26,014 nt of DNA from a virus, in the IMG/VR virus record IMGVR_UViG_3300020171_000121, positions 1 to 26,014 of that record; one strand, written 5' to 3'. The notes beneath the pieces were generated by a model. That model was not told the DNA's origin, did no database searches, and was given only the letters and a program-made list of their open reading frames with translations. This document shows positions 1 to 7,783 of the stretch, in pieces; positions within the stretch are counted from its first letter, which is position 1; every line of letters starts with the position of its first letter. A program made the translations under genes and the position numbers.

Positions 1-1447
1 CTAATGCTTCCCAATTTACTGGTGTAGTTGTGGTGGTTGGTTTTGGCTTTTCTTGTCCTAAAATCTTATAAATTGGTTTCACTCGGTCAAACACATCAAG
101 CACAACAGGGTCAAGCCCTATATTTCTTAATCCCTGCCTTATTTCTTCTAAACTAATTCCTCGTTGAATTGCTTGGTAAATATCAGTTGCTGTTTCTGCG
201 TCTAATCCGCCAGCGTGAAATTCAGCCAATTCTGATTTAGAAAATAATCCGCTTATTATTTCTCCACCTTCCTTAACCCCTCCGCCACTCGGAGTTGCAC
301 CACTCAAAACTTCGCTTTTCACCACATTGCCATATTGGTCATAACTCACTAACTTATAACCAGTAGTCGCAGACCCGATTGTTTCTGTTTTTACTACCTG
401 TGGCGCACTCATATCCTGCACATTGCTCAAATCTGCTCTAACTCCGGCTTTGGTGGCTTCTTCCATTGAGCCAAAAAGATGTCCATCCAAAGTTCTGTAT
501 ATCTGGTCGCCTACTTTATAGTATGGTTTGGTGATGTTATTGCTTAAAGCAAAGTTTAGGTTGGTTTTTTGTTGTTCTTTCTGTTCGGCGATTTTGGTTT
601 TTTGGTCGTTCAAGTAAGCTGTCAAAGCGTTAGCTCTTTCCTGTTCTTCTTTATTCATCCTTCCTTCTAAAAGCCCTAATTGTTTGAGTTTTATATTTAT
701 CTGGTCTAAAGTATCTTGATATTTTAAATCAACAGCCCTATCAGCGCTTCTCTGGGCGGCATCCAGTTGTCCCTGTAATCCCAAACCTCTGGCTTGTAAA
801 AGTCCCATTTCCGAACCCATCTGGTTTTTCTGATGAACAATTTCCCCGTAAATAACATCTGTGGTGGTTTGCCGTTGTTTGGTTTTTTGCTCTAACACTT
901 TATATTCGGCTTGCTTGGTCAGCATTTCTCCTTGAATTTCAGCCAATTGCCTGTCTAAATCCGTTACGCCGTATTGCTGTTCAGCTGCTAATTGAGCCGC
1001 CCCCCTGCCTCCTGCTTCCGGCAATAAAGAAGTTATTTCTTTCATTAAAGTATCGTATTGCGTGGAGGTTTCTGTTTTGGGAGTGGTAAACATTTTCAAA
1101 TAATCCGCGTAAGAAGCCGTACCTGCGGCAATAGAATCAGCCAAAGAGGAATCTGCTTGCTGTTGAGGAACTTGAATCGGTGCTTCGGGTTTTAAAGAGT
1201 CCGAAGTTAAAACCCCGTATAAGTCGGGTGAGCTGGGTTTTGAAACCACATTAGTATATTGCCCCATAACATCCATTGAAGGGATGTAAGTTGAACCTGC
1301 TGGCGGTTGCCATCCAGTTGCTGGGGTTGTTGCCGGATTATAACCCGAAGCCACTGGCTGTCCGGTTGCCGCATATTGTTCGTATGTTTGTCCGGCGCTC
1401 CATTGTCCTTCCGGACTTACCCACGCTGGTCTTGTATAAGTTGCCAT
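1..1447 (-). CDS. Large phage virion-associated protein, 3' end beyond window
   Basis: An open frame of 482 codons starts at ATG 1447 and runs off the left edge without a stop. The N-terminus is rich in Pro, Gly, Tyr and Gln (starts MATYTRPAWVSPEGQW). A long Gln/Glu/Lys-rich helical stretch at about residues 130-290 looks like a coiled coil, followed by a compact part with YYKVGDQIYRTLDG. It begins 1 nt after the connector stop, in the late operon after capsid and connector genes, where tail or internal virion proteins usually sit. I cannot name a family; a tail-tube, tape-measure-like or ejection protein is possible. It is certainly coding, but the function is unknown and the C-terminus is missing. 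Confidence 0.8.
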   Translation of the reverse strand, partial: MATYTRPAWVSPEGQWSAGQTYEQYAATGQPVASGYNPATTPATGWQPPAGSTYIPSMDVMGQYTNVVSKPSSPDLYGVLTSDSLKPEAPIQVPQQQADSSLADSIAAGTASYADYLKMFTTPKTETSTQYDTLMKEITSLLPEAGGRGAAQLAAEQQYGVTDLDRQLAEIQGEMLTKQAEYKVLEQKTKQRQTTTDVIYGEIVHQKNQMGSEMGLLQARGLGLQGQLDAAQRSADRAVDLKYQDTLDQINIKLKQLGLLEGRMNKEEQERANALTAYLNDQKTKIAEQKEQQKTNLNFALSNNITKPYYKVGDQIYRTLDGHLFGSMEEATKAGVRADLSNVQDMSAPQVVKTETIGSATTGYKLVSYDQYGNVVKSEVLSGATPSGGGVKEGGEIISGLFSKSELAEFHAGGLDAETATDIYQAIQRGISLEEIRQGLRNIGLDPVVLDVFDRVKPIYKILGQEKPKPTTTTTPVNWEAL

Positions 1448-1448
1448 A

Positions 1449-2420
1449 TTATTTAAATAATCTTCGTTTAAATGTCATCTGCGACCTTGTGTCTTTGTCT
1501 CGGTGAGCCCAGTATTTCAAAATTGCCACTTCGTCTGTTTGAATGAGAGAAGCAATGTCGTTTTTCCTGCCCATTTCATTGGCAATTAAAAAAGGCAAAG
1601 ACGCTTGCCTTGCCAAGTAAGGATGATGAATAACAGGAATACCAGGTTCTTTATTGGCTTTTAAAAACTTATGATTGCCGGATTGCGAACCAGAAGTATT
1701 AACTGCTGTTCCGCCCAGAGTGGTAGAAACTTGAAAAGCATCAGCAGTTAAACCGGTAGAAATTACATAATAAAGCGTGGTGTCGGCTGTCAGTCCAGTG
1801 GGTAAAGCTCCGTCTGTTTCAAAAATCAAAGCGTCATTTAATGCCAAGCCGTGCGTTGCGGCTGTGAAAACTCCTGGCGTGGCAATGGTAACCGTAAAAG
1901 TAACAAAAAGATATTTAGCCATTTCCCGATTAACATAAGCTCTTAATCCGTCAGTTTCGGAATAATCAGGGCAAGGGCGGATATAAATATAATCCCCCAT
2001 TTTTGTCCAGTATTGGGGTATGCCTCTGCTGGCGGTGTCGGTTGAGTAAAGCTCATAGAAATCGCTCAGGTCGTCAAATTCTTCCCTGCCTAAATCAAAT
2101 TCTGTAGCGTCATCATCCAAAATAGACATTTTCAAAATCTGCAAAACTTCATTGGTGAAAGCAGATATTTTATAGTAATTAGTTCCGGCAACAAGACTTT
2201 GCTTTTCCAAGGGCAGGGCGGTCTGGTTGGTGTCGTCAAAAGTTCCCTTAAGGGCTGATTCGGAAGCCAAGAACCAGTATTTGTCTAACGCGTCATTTAT
2301 TCTGGCTACTTTGGCTTTGTTGGAATAAGAAGCATTGCCCACCGCTCCTTCGGGCAAACCGCACAAGCGGTTGATTTCCTCGCTCAATCCTGAATTGTCA
2401 ATAACATCTGAGTATTTCAT
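1449..2420 (-). CDS. Head-tail connector-like structural protein with inserted beta domain
   Basis: This 323-residue protein is the second gene after the major capsid protein and the paired glycosyltransferases, the usual slot of a head completion or adaptor protein. Residues 1-170 are mostly helical and hold a strand-rich stretch with YIYIRPCPDYSETDG, seen in adaptor-like proteins of uncultured phages. Residues about 173-253 are a separate Thr/Gly-rich beta module (ALPTGLTADTTLYYVIS, then AFQVSTTLGGTAV), a repeat type widespread in phage structural proteins. The helical core then resumes with an Arg-rich tail. The start overlaps the preceding stop as ATGA. Adaptor function is inferred from position. 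Confidence 0.7.
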   Translation of the reverse strand: MKYSDVIDNSGLSEEINRLCGLPEGAVGNASYSNKAKVARINDALDKYWFLASESALKGTFDDTNQTALPLEKQSLVAGTNYYKISAFTNEVLQILKMSILDDDATEFDLGREEFDDLSDFYELYSTDTASRGIPQYWTKMGDYIYIRPCPDYSETDGLRAYVNREMAKYLFVTFTVTIATPGVFTAATHGLALNDALIFETDGALPTGLTADTTLYYVISTGLTADAFQVSTTLGGTAVNTSGSQSGNHKFLKANKEPGIPVIHHPYLARQASLPFLIANEMGRKNDIASLIQTDEVAILKYWAHRDKDTRSQMTFKRRLFK

Positions 2421-3016
2421 ATTATTACTTCGCCGATATGCCCGACTTTGGGTCGTGGGTCGGCGTGTGTTTTAATTCCATACTTTTTGGCTTTTTCGCA
2501 AAACCACCAATCCTCTCCAAGTTTGCAACAGCCATTGTCGTGATATTCAAACATAAACCACGGCTGGGGGACTTTTTTAAAGACCTCGCATTTAATAAGG
2601 ATTATTCCCGTGCCGGTGGCGTGGCATTCAAAAACTGTCTGATACTTTGGGTTCTTTTTTATTTCAGGGTCTTCCAATCTTACGGCGTGGGTTTCGTCTA
2701 AAAACTTGATAATCTGGCCGGTTTCTGCCCGAGGATGATAGGCAGTTCCGCAGATGTCTTTGTTGTTGGCTATCAGTCTCTCTAAAATGTCCGGCTCAAA
2801 AGTCATATCGTCATCTATCATCAGTAAGTAATCAGAGCCGCTTTTGACCGCTTGAGCGGAGATATAACTTCTGTTCTCAGCAATGGTGTATCCTTCACTG
2901 GCAACTATAATATTCAAGTCGTATTTTTTGTTTGAATGAGCAACCATCTCTAAAAGGCATTGCATTGTGAGGGCGTTTATCCCGCGATTTGTCGGTATGG
3001 CGATTGTTGTCTTCAT
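2417..3016 (-). CDS. GT-A fold glycosyltransferase (family 2-like)
   Basis: The 199-residue protein starts with a Rossmann-like strand (TIAIPTNRGINALT) and carries the acidic metal and nucleotide-sugar binding signature IDDDMTF at about residues 67-73, typical of GT-A transferases. ENRSYISAQA at about 47-56 matches the nucleotide-binding region of family 2 enzymes. Near the C-terminus, GEDWWFCEKAKKYG supplies the acidic catalytic-base region. It is clearly paralogous to the gene at 3296-3868, with similar length and motif order. It overlaps both neighbours by 4 nt. The acceptor is unknown; virion protein, cell wall or modified DNA glycosylation are options. Confidence 0.8.
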   Translation of the reverse strand: MKTTIAIPTNRGINALTMQCLLEMVAHSNKKYDLNIIVASEGYTIAENRSYISAQAVKSGSDYLLMIDDDMTFEPDILERLIANNKDICGTAYHPRAETGQIIKFLDETHAVRLEDPEIKKNPKYQTVFECHATGTGIILIKCEVFKKVPQPWFMFEYHDNGCCKLGEDWWFCEKAKKYGIKTHADPRPKVGHIGEVII

Positions 3017-3276
3017 AAAAATTCTTGGTTATCTTTGCAATCGTATTCTCGGCAAACATTCGGTCTCCTTTTATAAATTGAACATTTGCCGCCAATAAGT
3101 TTTGAGCATTGCCTGTCTATGTCAACATATAATTCCCCCCTAACTTTTTTAAGCGACAATCCGTGATATTTTATCCATCTTTTAGTGTCAGCGTCTGTGC
3201 CTTTCCAAATAAGCGGCAGGCAAATACTTTCGCAACACTTTGTGCAATTTGAAATTAAACATTTATTCTTTTCCAC
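3013..3276 (-). CDS. YkgJ-family cysteine cluster protein
   Basis: This 87-residue protein has the YkgJ layout: an N-terminal CTKCCESIC cluster and a C-terminal part with QCSKL, KCSIY, RRPNVCREYDC. These Cys residues are expected to bind zinc or an Fe-S cluster. Biochemistry of the family is poorly defined. Here it lies between two paralogous glycosyltransferases and overlaps the downstream one as ATGA, so co-translation with it is likely. A helper or modifier role with the glycosyltransferases is inference from position. Confidence 0.75.
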   Translation of the reverse strand: MEKNKCLISNCTKCCESICLPLIWKGTDADTKRWIKYHGLSLKKVRGELYVDIDRQCSKLIGGKCSIYKRRPNVCREYDCKDNQEFL

Positions 3277-3295
3277 TTTTCCATTGGCTCATAGG

Positions 3296-3868
3296 TTAAA
3301 ATACTTTTTGTCCGATATGCCCTATTTTTAACGAAGGATCGCACCACACATCAAATCCCAATTCCCTTGCGTTGTGGCAAAACAGCCAGTCGTGGCTCAT
3401 CTTAACGCTTCCATTGTCGTTCCAGATATAATTGAACCAACCTTTTTGACCTTTGTAATTCTGCGGGATTTTCTTGAATACATCTGTTTTAATCAAAAGG
3501 CAACCAGTTCCTAATGCTCCACACTTAAAAGGAACGCCTATTCCTTCGTTTTCCAAATATTCAATAACCGGAGCTTGAACCTCGTATTTGGTGTTGTAAA
3601 CAGCCCCTACAATGTCTTTGTTGTGGGAAAGCAATCTGTCTAAAGTGCCGGGCGGAAAAATCATATCATCATCTACAAAGAATAAATGTGTGCAATCATT
3701 TTTTATCGCCTGTGCCGCTATGTAATTCCTGTTTTCCGAGGTATTGAACCCGCGCGTAGAAACAATAAAATAATAGTCATGTTTTGAATTGGCAACCAAC
3801 CGCAATAAAGATAAAGCGGTTTTCGGTCTAACTAAGCGATTTGTCGGAACGCCCACGGCTATTTTCAT
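3296..3868 (-). CDS. GT-A fold glycosyltransferase, paralogue
   Basis: Paralogue of the 2417-3016 gene. It begins MKIAVGVPTNRLVRPK, has SENRNYIAAQA at about residues 44-54 and the metal-binding VDDDMIF at about 65-71, then GALGTGCLLIKTDVFKKIPQ and SHDWLFCHNARELG with the expected C-terminal acidic residue. I start at ATG 3868 because GGAG lies about 10 nt upstream; an in-frame GTG at 3892 would add eight residues. It is the first gene after the major capsid protein, suggesting late expression. Substrate and acceptor are unknown. Confidence 0.8.
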   Translation of the reverse strand: MKIAVGVPTNRLVRPKTALSLLRLVANSKHDYYFIVSTRGFNTSENRNYIAAQAIKNDCTHLFFVDDDMIFPPGTLDRLLSHNKDIVGAVYNTKYEVQAPVIEYLENEGIGVPFKCGALGTGCLLIKTDVFKKIPQNYKGQKGWFNYIWNDNGSVKMSHDWLFCHNARELGFDVWCDPSLKIGHIGQKVF

Positions 3869-3879
3869 AATCTCATCTC

Positions 3880-3904
3880 CGCTCCCAACCACAAGTAAGG
3901 AGCG
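3880..3904 (-). other. Hairpin between capsid and glycosyltransferase genes
   Basis: CGCTCC at 3880-3885 pairs with GGAGCG at 3899-3904 across a 13-nt loop, in the gap between the capsid stop and the glycosyltransferase start. There is no T-run, so it is not a classical terminator. It may stabilise the capsid mRNA end or damp translation of the next gene. Confidence 0.35.
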
Positions 3905-3912
3905 AAGGGAAA

Positions 3913-4803
3913 CTACGCTGCTACATTAACATTGATAAAGAACTGCGCCAGTTGAGCAGGCCAGTCGAAACCATAGTCCACTCGGCTTGCGATACCAAGT
4001 CCGGATTTCGGAGCGTTGGTAGTAACAGATGCCGGAGGGTCTTCAATAAACTTACATCTTCCGTAAGTTCCGCGAAGAATACCGATTTCGCCACATTTCT
4101 TAATACCTGCGAATACGTGAAGCGCGGTGTGCGAGTTTGAAAGATAATGGTCAACTCCCATATACCTGAATGCCTTTTGAACGGGGATGCCGTTCTTTAG
4201 GGCAATGTCAGCTTCGGTGAAGCCATTAGCCTGAACAAATGCCTCTAACAGTTCAAAATCTTGCGCTCGCCAAACAATGAAGAGTCCTCTTTCAACAGCC
4301 AAATCTACGCCATTATTGTAGTAAATCTTCCGCTTGATAGCCCTGATAATGTCATCAATGTTGGCAGCTGAAACCGTGATCGCAGTAGTATCGTCAGCGC
4401 CAGTGTTTGCAAGGTCAGTCACTCCAAAGTCTTTCCAGTTGGCGTATTGAGCAAGCACTAAAGACTCTAACTTTTCAACTGTTTTCTTGCCGTGATAATC
4501 AGCAATAGACATCTGGCTGACATAGTTCTGCTGAAGCCTGTCAGCTTCGTCAATGAAAATAGCGAGCTGTTGGATTGAGCTTATAGTCAGCGTTTCCGCA
4601 GTCAACGCAAAATCCTTATAGGCATAGGCAGTTCCTCTTGTGCCTGTTGCCAAGTCCGGCTCGGTTGACATATAAGCATTGATAATCGAATAGCTGTCGC
4701 TATACTTGACTGAAAGAACATCTGTCCAGCAAGTCGGCTTGTTGATTCGGTCGCGCATTCTTTGCACATAATCGTATTTATTCCAAATTACAGTATTAGC
4801 CAT
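3913..4803 (-). CDS. Major capsid protein (HK97-fold type)
   Basis: This 296-residue protein follows terminase, portal and scaffold in order and resembles capsid proteins of uncultured tailed phages. The N-terminal part (MANTVIWNKYDYVQRMRDRI) leads to a helical segment at about 85-135 (spine helix candidate). A mixed region follows, with VDLAVERGLFIVWRAQDFELLEAF at about 166-189, and the C-terminal beta part holds GIASRVDYGFDW. The C-terminus shows no cleavage or fusion domain. The scaffold is a separate gene 44 nt upstream. Assignment rests on context and overall look rather than a diagnostic motif, but the position makes it likely. Confidence 0.82.
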   Translation of the reverse strand: MANTVIWNKYDYVQRMRDRINKPTCWTDVLSVKYSDSYSIINAYMSTEPDLATGTRGTAYAYKDFALTAETLTISSIQQLAIFIDEADRLQQNYVSQMSIADYHGKKTVEKLESLVLAQYANWKDFGVTDLANTGADDTTAITVSAANIDDIIRAIKRKIYYNNGVDLAVERGLFIVWRAQDFELLEAFVQANGFTEADIALKNGIPVQKAFRYMGVDHYLSNSHTALHVFAGIKKCGEIGILRGTYGRCKFIEDPPASVTTNAPKSGLGIASRVDYGFDWPAQLAQFFINVNVAA

Positions 4804-4847
4804 TTTTGTTATTCAATTTTAGCTGAATCAAACGCGACCTTCCCAGA

Positions 4848-5474
4848 TTAGCCGGTATATGGCTCGTCAGCAAACTTATTGCCTGCTTCCTCCTTCTTAA
4901 TTCTTGCCTCTATGACTTTGCCCGCAAGTTCGGAATCACTGGGCGTGTCATAAGTTCCATCGTCTTTTTTCTTGTCTACCCAATAATCCACGTCTCCTTG
5001 GGTCTTGCCACTTGCACTGCCCCTGCCCTTTGGCATCCCAGCTTGAGCTTCGCGCTGGTTTTGGATGGTTTCTAATTGAGATTTAATATGTCCCATTTGA
5101 AGAATATCCGTTAAAGGCAGTTTCAAGCGATTTGCTTCATCCTGAACAATCTTTTGGTCGTCAGGATGAACAATCCCTTCTCCTTTGAGGAAAGCCAATT
5201 TGGCGTAATCTGGTTCGTTTGATTGCGGCGTTTCAAGCACGGGAGGTTCTGGTTTCGCCTCTGGCTTTGGAGTTTTCACCCATTTTCCTTCGGCGTTTTT
5301 TTCAAAACCTTCCGCTTTTTTAGCCCGTTCAAAGAGTTGCTTATTCTTGCCGCTAAGTTCATTCATTTTCTCTTTGAGAGCATTGACATCTTCGGTTTCC
5401 GAAGTGCCAGTTTCGAGTTCCTGCTCGTCAGTTTCCTCATTTGGAGAGTCGAGGGTCTCATTTGCATTTTCCAT
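4848..5474 (-). CDS. Capsid scaffolding-like protein
   Basis: The protein has about 208 residues from ATG 5474 and lies directly before the major capsid gene. It is very acidic at the N-terminus (Glu/Asp/Thr-rich, first 45 residues), then has a Lys/Glu helical segment, a Pro-rich linker (TPKPEAKPEPP), a coiled-coil-like middle and a charged C-terminus. This composition and position are typical of phage scaffolds. No protease motif is visible. An upstream in-frame TTG at 5498 would add eight residues, but AGGA lies only 1-2 nt before it, so ATG is preferred. Confidence 0.75.
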   Translation of the reverse strand: MENANETLDSPNEETDEQELETGTSETEDVNALKEKMNELSGKNKQLFERAKKAEGFEKNAEGKWVKTPKPEAKPEPPVLETPQSNEPDYAKLAFLKGEGIVHPDDQKIVQDEANRLKLPLTDILQMGHIKSQLETIQNQREAQAGMPKGRGSASGKTQGDVDYWVDKKKDDGTYDTPSDSELAGKVIEARIKKEEAGNKFADEPYTG

Positions 5475-5531
5475 AGTTTTAGCTCGTATGGTGAGCAAGT
5501 CCTTTTTAAGAGTGGGATAACTCTAATTTAA

Positions 5532-6146
5532 TTAATCTGCTGGTGAGAATTCGGTAACAGTAACAATTACATCTAAGTTGGATTCAAAACCTTTCGGCAT
5601 GCGGAACATTTCAATCCACGCCCTGTTCAGACCGCCAATTTCAACATCAAAGGCGCTGCCGTCATCCGGCTCCATTATATCTCCGCCCGCTCCTGCGACA
5701 ATCTGTGTAGTTGTAGCCGCGGTGGGAGAAAGATTAACAAACCAAAATCCAACACTCGCTCCTTCTTCTTTTAAACATTCAGAAAATAAAGTGGAAGTTG
5801 CCGGTAAGGTTACATCCAGCGAAGCGGCTGATAATGTTCCAGCCACTGCCGCGCTGTTAACCGAGATAACTTGATTTTCACAGACTTGCTTGGCTGTTAA
5901 GGTTTTTGCCGATGTCATTGTGGTAGAAGCATTGAGATATTTTCCGCCCAAGACCACCTTGCCGTGAAAGGTTGTAATATCATTATAAATATCCGTGCCG
6001 GGACTCACGCCAACTTTATCCAATACTTTCGCAATGATTGAATTTTCATCCAAAGTAGTCGGAACTTTAGCGGGCATACTAAAGTAAACAACGCCTGCTA
6101 AAATTACCACGACCACTAAAATACCTATTACAATTTTGTTGTTCAT
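5532..6146 (-). CDS. N-terminally membrane-anchored protein in head module
   Basis: Residues 4-23 are a clear hydrophobic helix (KIVIGILVVVVILAGVVYF) with a short positive N-terminus, so the protein is likely anchored or exported. The remaining 180 residues are Thr/Ser/Ala-rich and beta-like, with SVGFWFVNLSP near 132-142 and a C-terminal FRMPKGFESNLDVIVTV segment. The SVGFW stretch recalls MVGFW in the 6916-7320 protein, which has the same layout. Location between portal and scaffold suggests a decoration, spike or surface protein, but a membrane anchor is unusual for a tailed-phage head protein. Function unknown. Confidence 0.75.
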   Translation of the reverse strand: MNNKIVIGILVVVVILAGVVYFSMPAKVPTTLDENSIIAKVLDKVGVSPGTDIYNDITTFHGKVVLGGKYLNASTTMTSAKTLTAKQVCENQVISVNSAAVAGTLSAASLDVTLPATSTLFSECLKEEGASVGFWFVNLSPTAATTTQIVAGAGGDIMEPDDGSAFDVEIGGLNRAWIEMFRMPKGFESNLDVIVTVTEFSPAD

Positions 6147-6274
6147 TTCTTTTTACTCTTTTTTGTTTCCTTCGACCTTTTTGGCTCTCTGCCAGCCGTT
6201 TTTTTCTCTTTTTTGGGCTTTAAAGCCATTGCTTCCTTCTCTAAAATTTTATCTTTCAAGGAAGGAAGTCGCAT
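6143..6274 (-). CDS. Small basic Lys-rich protein (43 aa)
   Basis: ATG 6274 opens 43 codons (starts MRLPSLKDKILEKEAMALK) ending in a Lys-rich tail, and its TGA overlaps the next start as ATGA. An in-frame TTG at 6292 overlaps the TGA of the upstream HNH gene and would add six residues (MTTLND), so coupling on both sides is possible. Highly basic; nucleic-acid or scaffold binding is conceivable. No family recognised. Confidence 0.55.
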   Translation of the reverse strand: MRLPSLKDKILEKEAMALKPKKEKKTAGREPKRSKETKKSKKK

Positions 6275-6288
6275 ATCGTTTAGTGTAG

Positions 6289-6900
6289 TCAAATTATCAC
6301 TTTTGATACTTGCATTAATTCTTGAAAAATAGGAATTAATGCTTTTTCTTCAGCTCTTTTCCTCGGATGATGAGCTGGGCACAAAGTAATGCCATTGTTA
6401 ATGTTATACCTTAATTCGGGATAATCTCGCCAAGGCAAAATATGGTGAGCAATTATTTTTCCAGAACAATCTTGATTATTTATTTTGCATTTAAAACCAT
6501 CTCTTACCCAAACATTTATTCTCCAAGCTTGATAAGCACTATCATTTCTTTCTTGCCGTTCTTTATAATTTCCGTTAACCCATTTATGATTATTTTCGCC
6601 ACTATTATATTTACCCCAACATTTCATTGAGCAAAATCTTTGATTTTGAAAATTATAAGAGGTAAATATTTTTCTGCAATTTGAACATTCTTTTTCTACT
6701 ACACCCTTTCCCTTATTCCAAGAATATACACCAACAGCAATTTTATGTTTGGAACAACTTTTAGCTTCGCGTCTTGCCAATTTCTTTCCGCAAATAGGAC
6801 AATTTGGCTTTCCGCCTTTCCAATTTGGATTATTTTTGCCCCTAAATTTCTGTTTAAATCCTTCCGACCTTGGTTTGCGTTGATAAATTCCCGTAGGCAT
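6289..6900 (-). CDS. HNH homing-type endonuclease with zinc ribbons
   Basis: The 203-residue protein begins with a NUMOD3-like element (KFRGKNNPNWKGGK) and two zinc ribbons (CPICGKKLARREAKSC; CSNCRKIF with RFCSMKCW). A C-terminal HNH domain follows: WVRDGFKCKI, HHILPWRDYPELRYNINNG and LCPAHH supply the His-Asn-His residues at roughly 150-180. Free-standing HNH genes of this type are common phage mobile elements that nick DNA near their own insertion site. It separates the two paralogous membrane-anchored genes of the head module, so it looks inserted there. Confidence 0.88.
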   Translation of the reverse strand: MPTGIYQRKPRSEGFKQKFRGKNNPNWKGGKPNCPICGKKLARREAKSCSKHKIAVGVYSWNKGKGVVEKECSNCRKIFTSYNFQNQRFCSMKCWGKYNSGENNHKWVNGNYKERQERNDSAYQAWRINVWVRDGFKCKINNQDCSGKIIAHHILPWRDYPELRYNINNGITLCPAHHPRKRAEEKALIPIFQELMQVSKVII

Positions 6901-6915
6901 AATTTTGTTTAGTTA

Positions 6916-7320
6916 TTAGAATTCGGCGGTTGTGATAGTTGTTGATGCGGATGACCAGCCAAACCACCTGCCGCATCCATAGAGTTCGGCATCATAAGCG
7001 ATTGTGGTTGAAGCCGCCTGCCAGAAGCCAACCATATTGGTAAGAGTTGAGCTGGAGATATTGGTAGGATTGCGGTCGTCAAAAGTCAGCATTATCGCCG
7101 TAGCTTTAGTGGAGATGACTCTTGTGGCGCAAGAAGGAAGTTTGGCGAATACTTGTGTAATTACCGGACCAATATCTGTGGAAGTTGCTGTCTGTTGGAA
7201 CGCCGCCAGACCAGACGCTCCTTTAAATGTGGTTGGATTTGAAGCAAAACCCAAATAAAAAGCTCCAGTGAAAACTATTGCTACCACTACACTGCCGATA
7301 AGAAATGATTTCGTGTCCAT
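6916..7320 (-). CDS. Second N-terminally anchored small protein in head module
   Basis: The 134-residue protein has a hydrophobic helix at about residues 6-26 (FLIGSVVVAIVFTGAFYLGF), then a short Thr/Ser-rich domain with Cys residues (LPSCATRVIS, LYGCGRWFGWSS) that could form a disulfide. TNMVGFWQAASTT is similar to SVGFW in the 5532-6146 protein, supporting shared ancestry. It may be an exported or virion-surface protein. No database family recognised. Confidence 0.72.
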   Translation of the reverse strand: MDTKSFLIGSVVVAIVFTGAFYLGFASNPTTFKGASGLAAFQQTATSTDIGPVITQVFAKLPSCATRVISTKATAIMLTFDDRNPTNISSSTLTNMVGFWQAASTTIAYDAELYGCGRWFGWSSASTTITTAEF

Positions 7321-7359
7321 ATTTTTTGTTTTGTTAGAGTTATTTTCCGACCTTTACCC

Positions 7360-7614
7360 CTATCTTTCTTTGCGAAAAGTTTTGACTGGGGCTTTATTGG
7401 CTTTATACAACAACAAGTCCACAAAGCTTTTCTCTATAAATCTTTTGCCTTGTTCGTAAGCTCGGTATTTTTCGCCCAATAAGAAATTGTCATCTGTATC
7501 ATTGGTCTGGGGTTTTTCTTTTTCTATCCTCTCGTCAAAAACAGCTTTCAAAGCTTTGATAAACAAGTCGTCATTGACTATTTGTTGAAGTTTGTCTTTA
7601 AATAGGTCGTTCAT
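7360..7614 (-). CDS. Hypothetical helical protein after portal
   Basis: An 84-residue, mostly helical, charged protein (MNDLFKDKLQQIVNDDLFIK) lying in the head operon between portal and decoration-like genes. It overlaps the preceding small gene by 17 nt in another frame. No motif recognised; a portal-associated or minor head role is only inferred from position. Confidence 0.6.
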   Translation of the reverse strand: MNDLFKDKLQQIVNDDLFIKALKAVFDERIEKEKPQTNDTDDNFLLGEKYRAYEQGKRFIEKSFVDLLLYKANKAPVKTFRKER

Positions 7615-7783
7615 TCAATTTATATTTTTCTTCATAATATCTTTGTCTTTTATATCCCCATTTTCTAAAAAGTTGGAATTCCCGATATAGAAAACTTTTA
7701 AAACAATAGATAAAATTTCGTCTTTGTCTAATTTCTTCTACTCCTGCTAAAATTTTTAAAATCAATAAATTTTCTTTTTTCAT
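7598..7783 (-). CDS. Small basic hypothetical protein coupled to portal
   Basis: A 61-residue basic protein rich in Arg, Lys and aromatic residues (RQRRNFIYCFKSFLYREF). Its ATG overlaps the portal stop as ATGA, which supports real translation by coupling. No family recognised. The overlap with the next gene lowers confidence slightly. Confidence 0.5.
   Translation of the reverse strand: MKKENLLILKILAGVEEIRQRRNFIYCFKSFLYREFQLFRKWGYKRQRYYEEKYKLNERPI

Noticed and set aside
2895-4154. Minus-strand frames at 2895-3095 and 3921-4154
   Set aside because: Both are out-of-frame shadows within glycosyltransferase/YkgJ and capsid genes.
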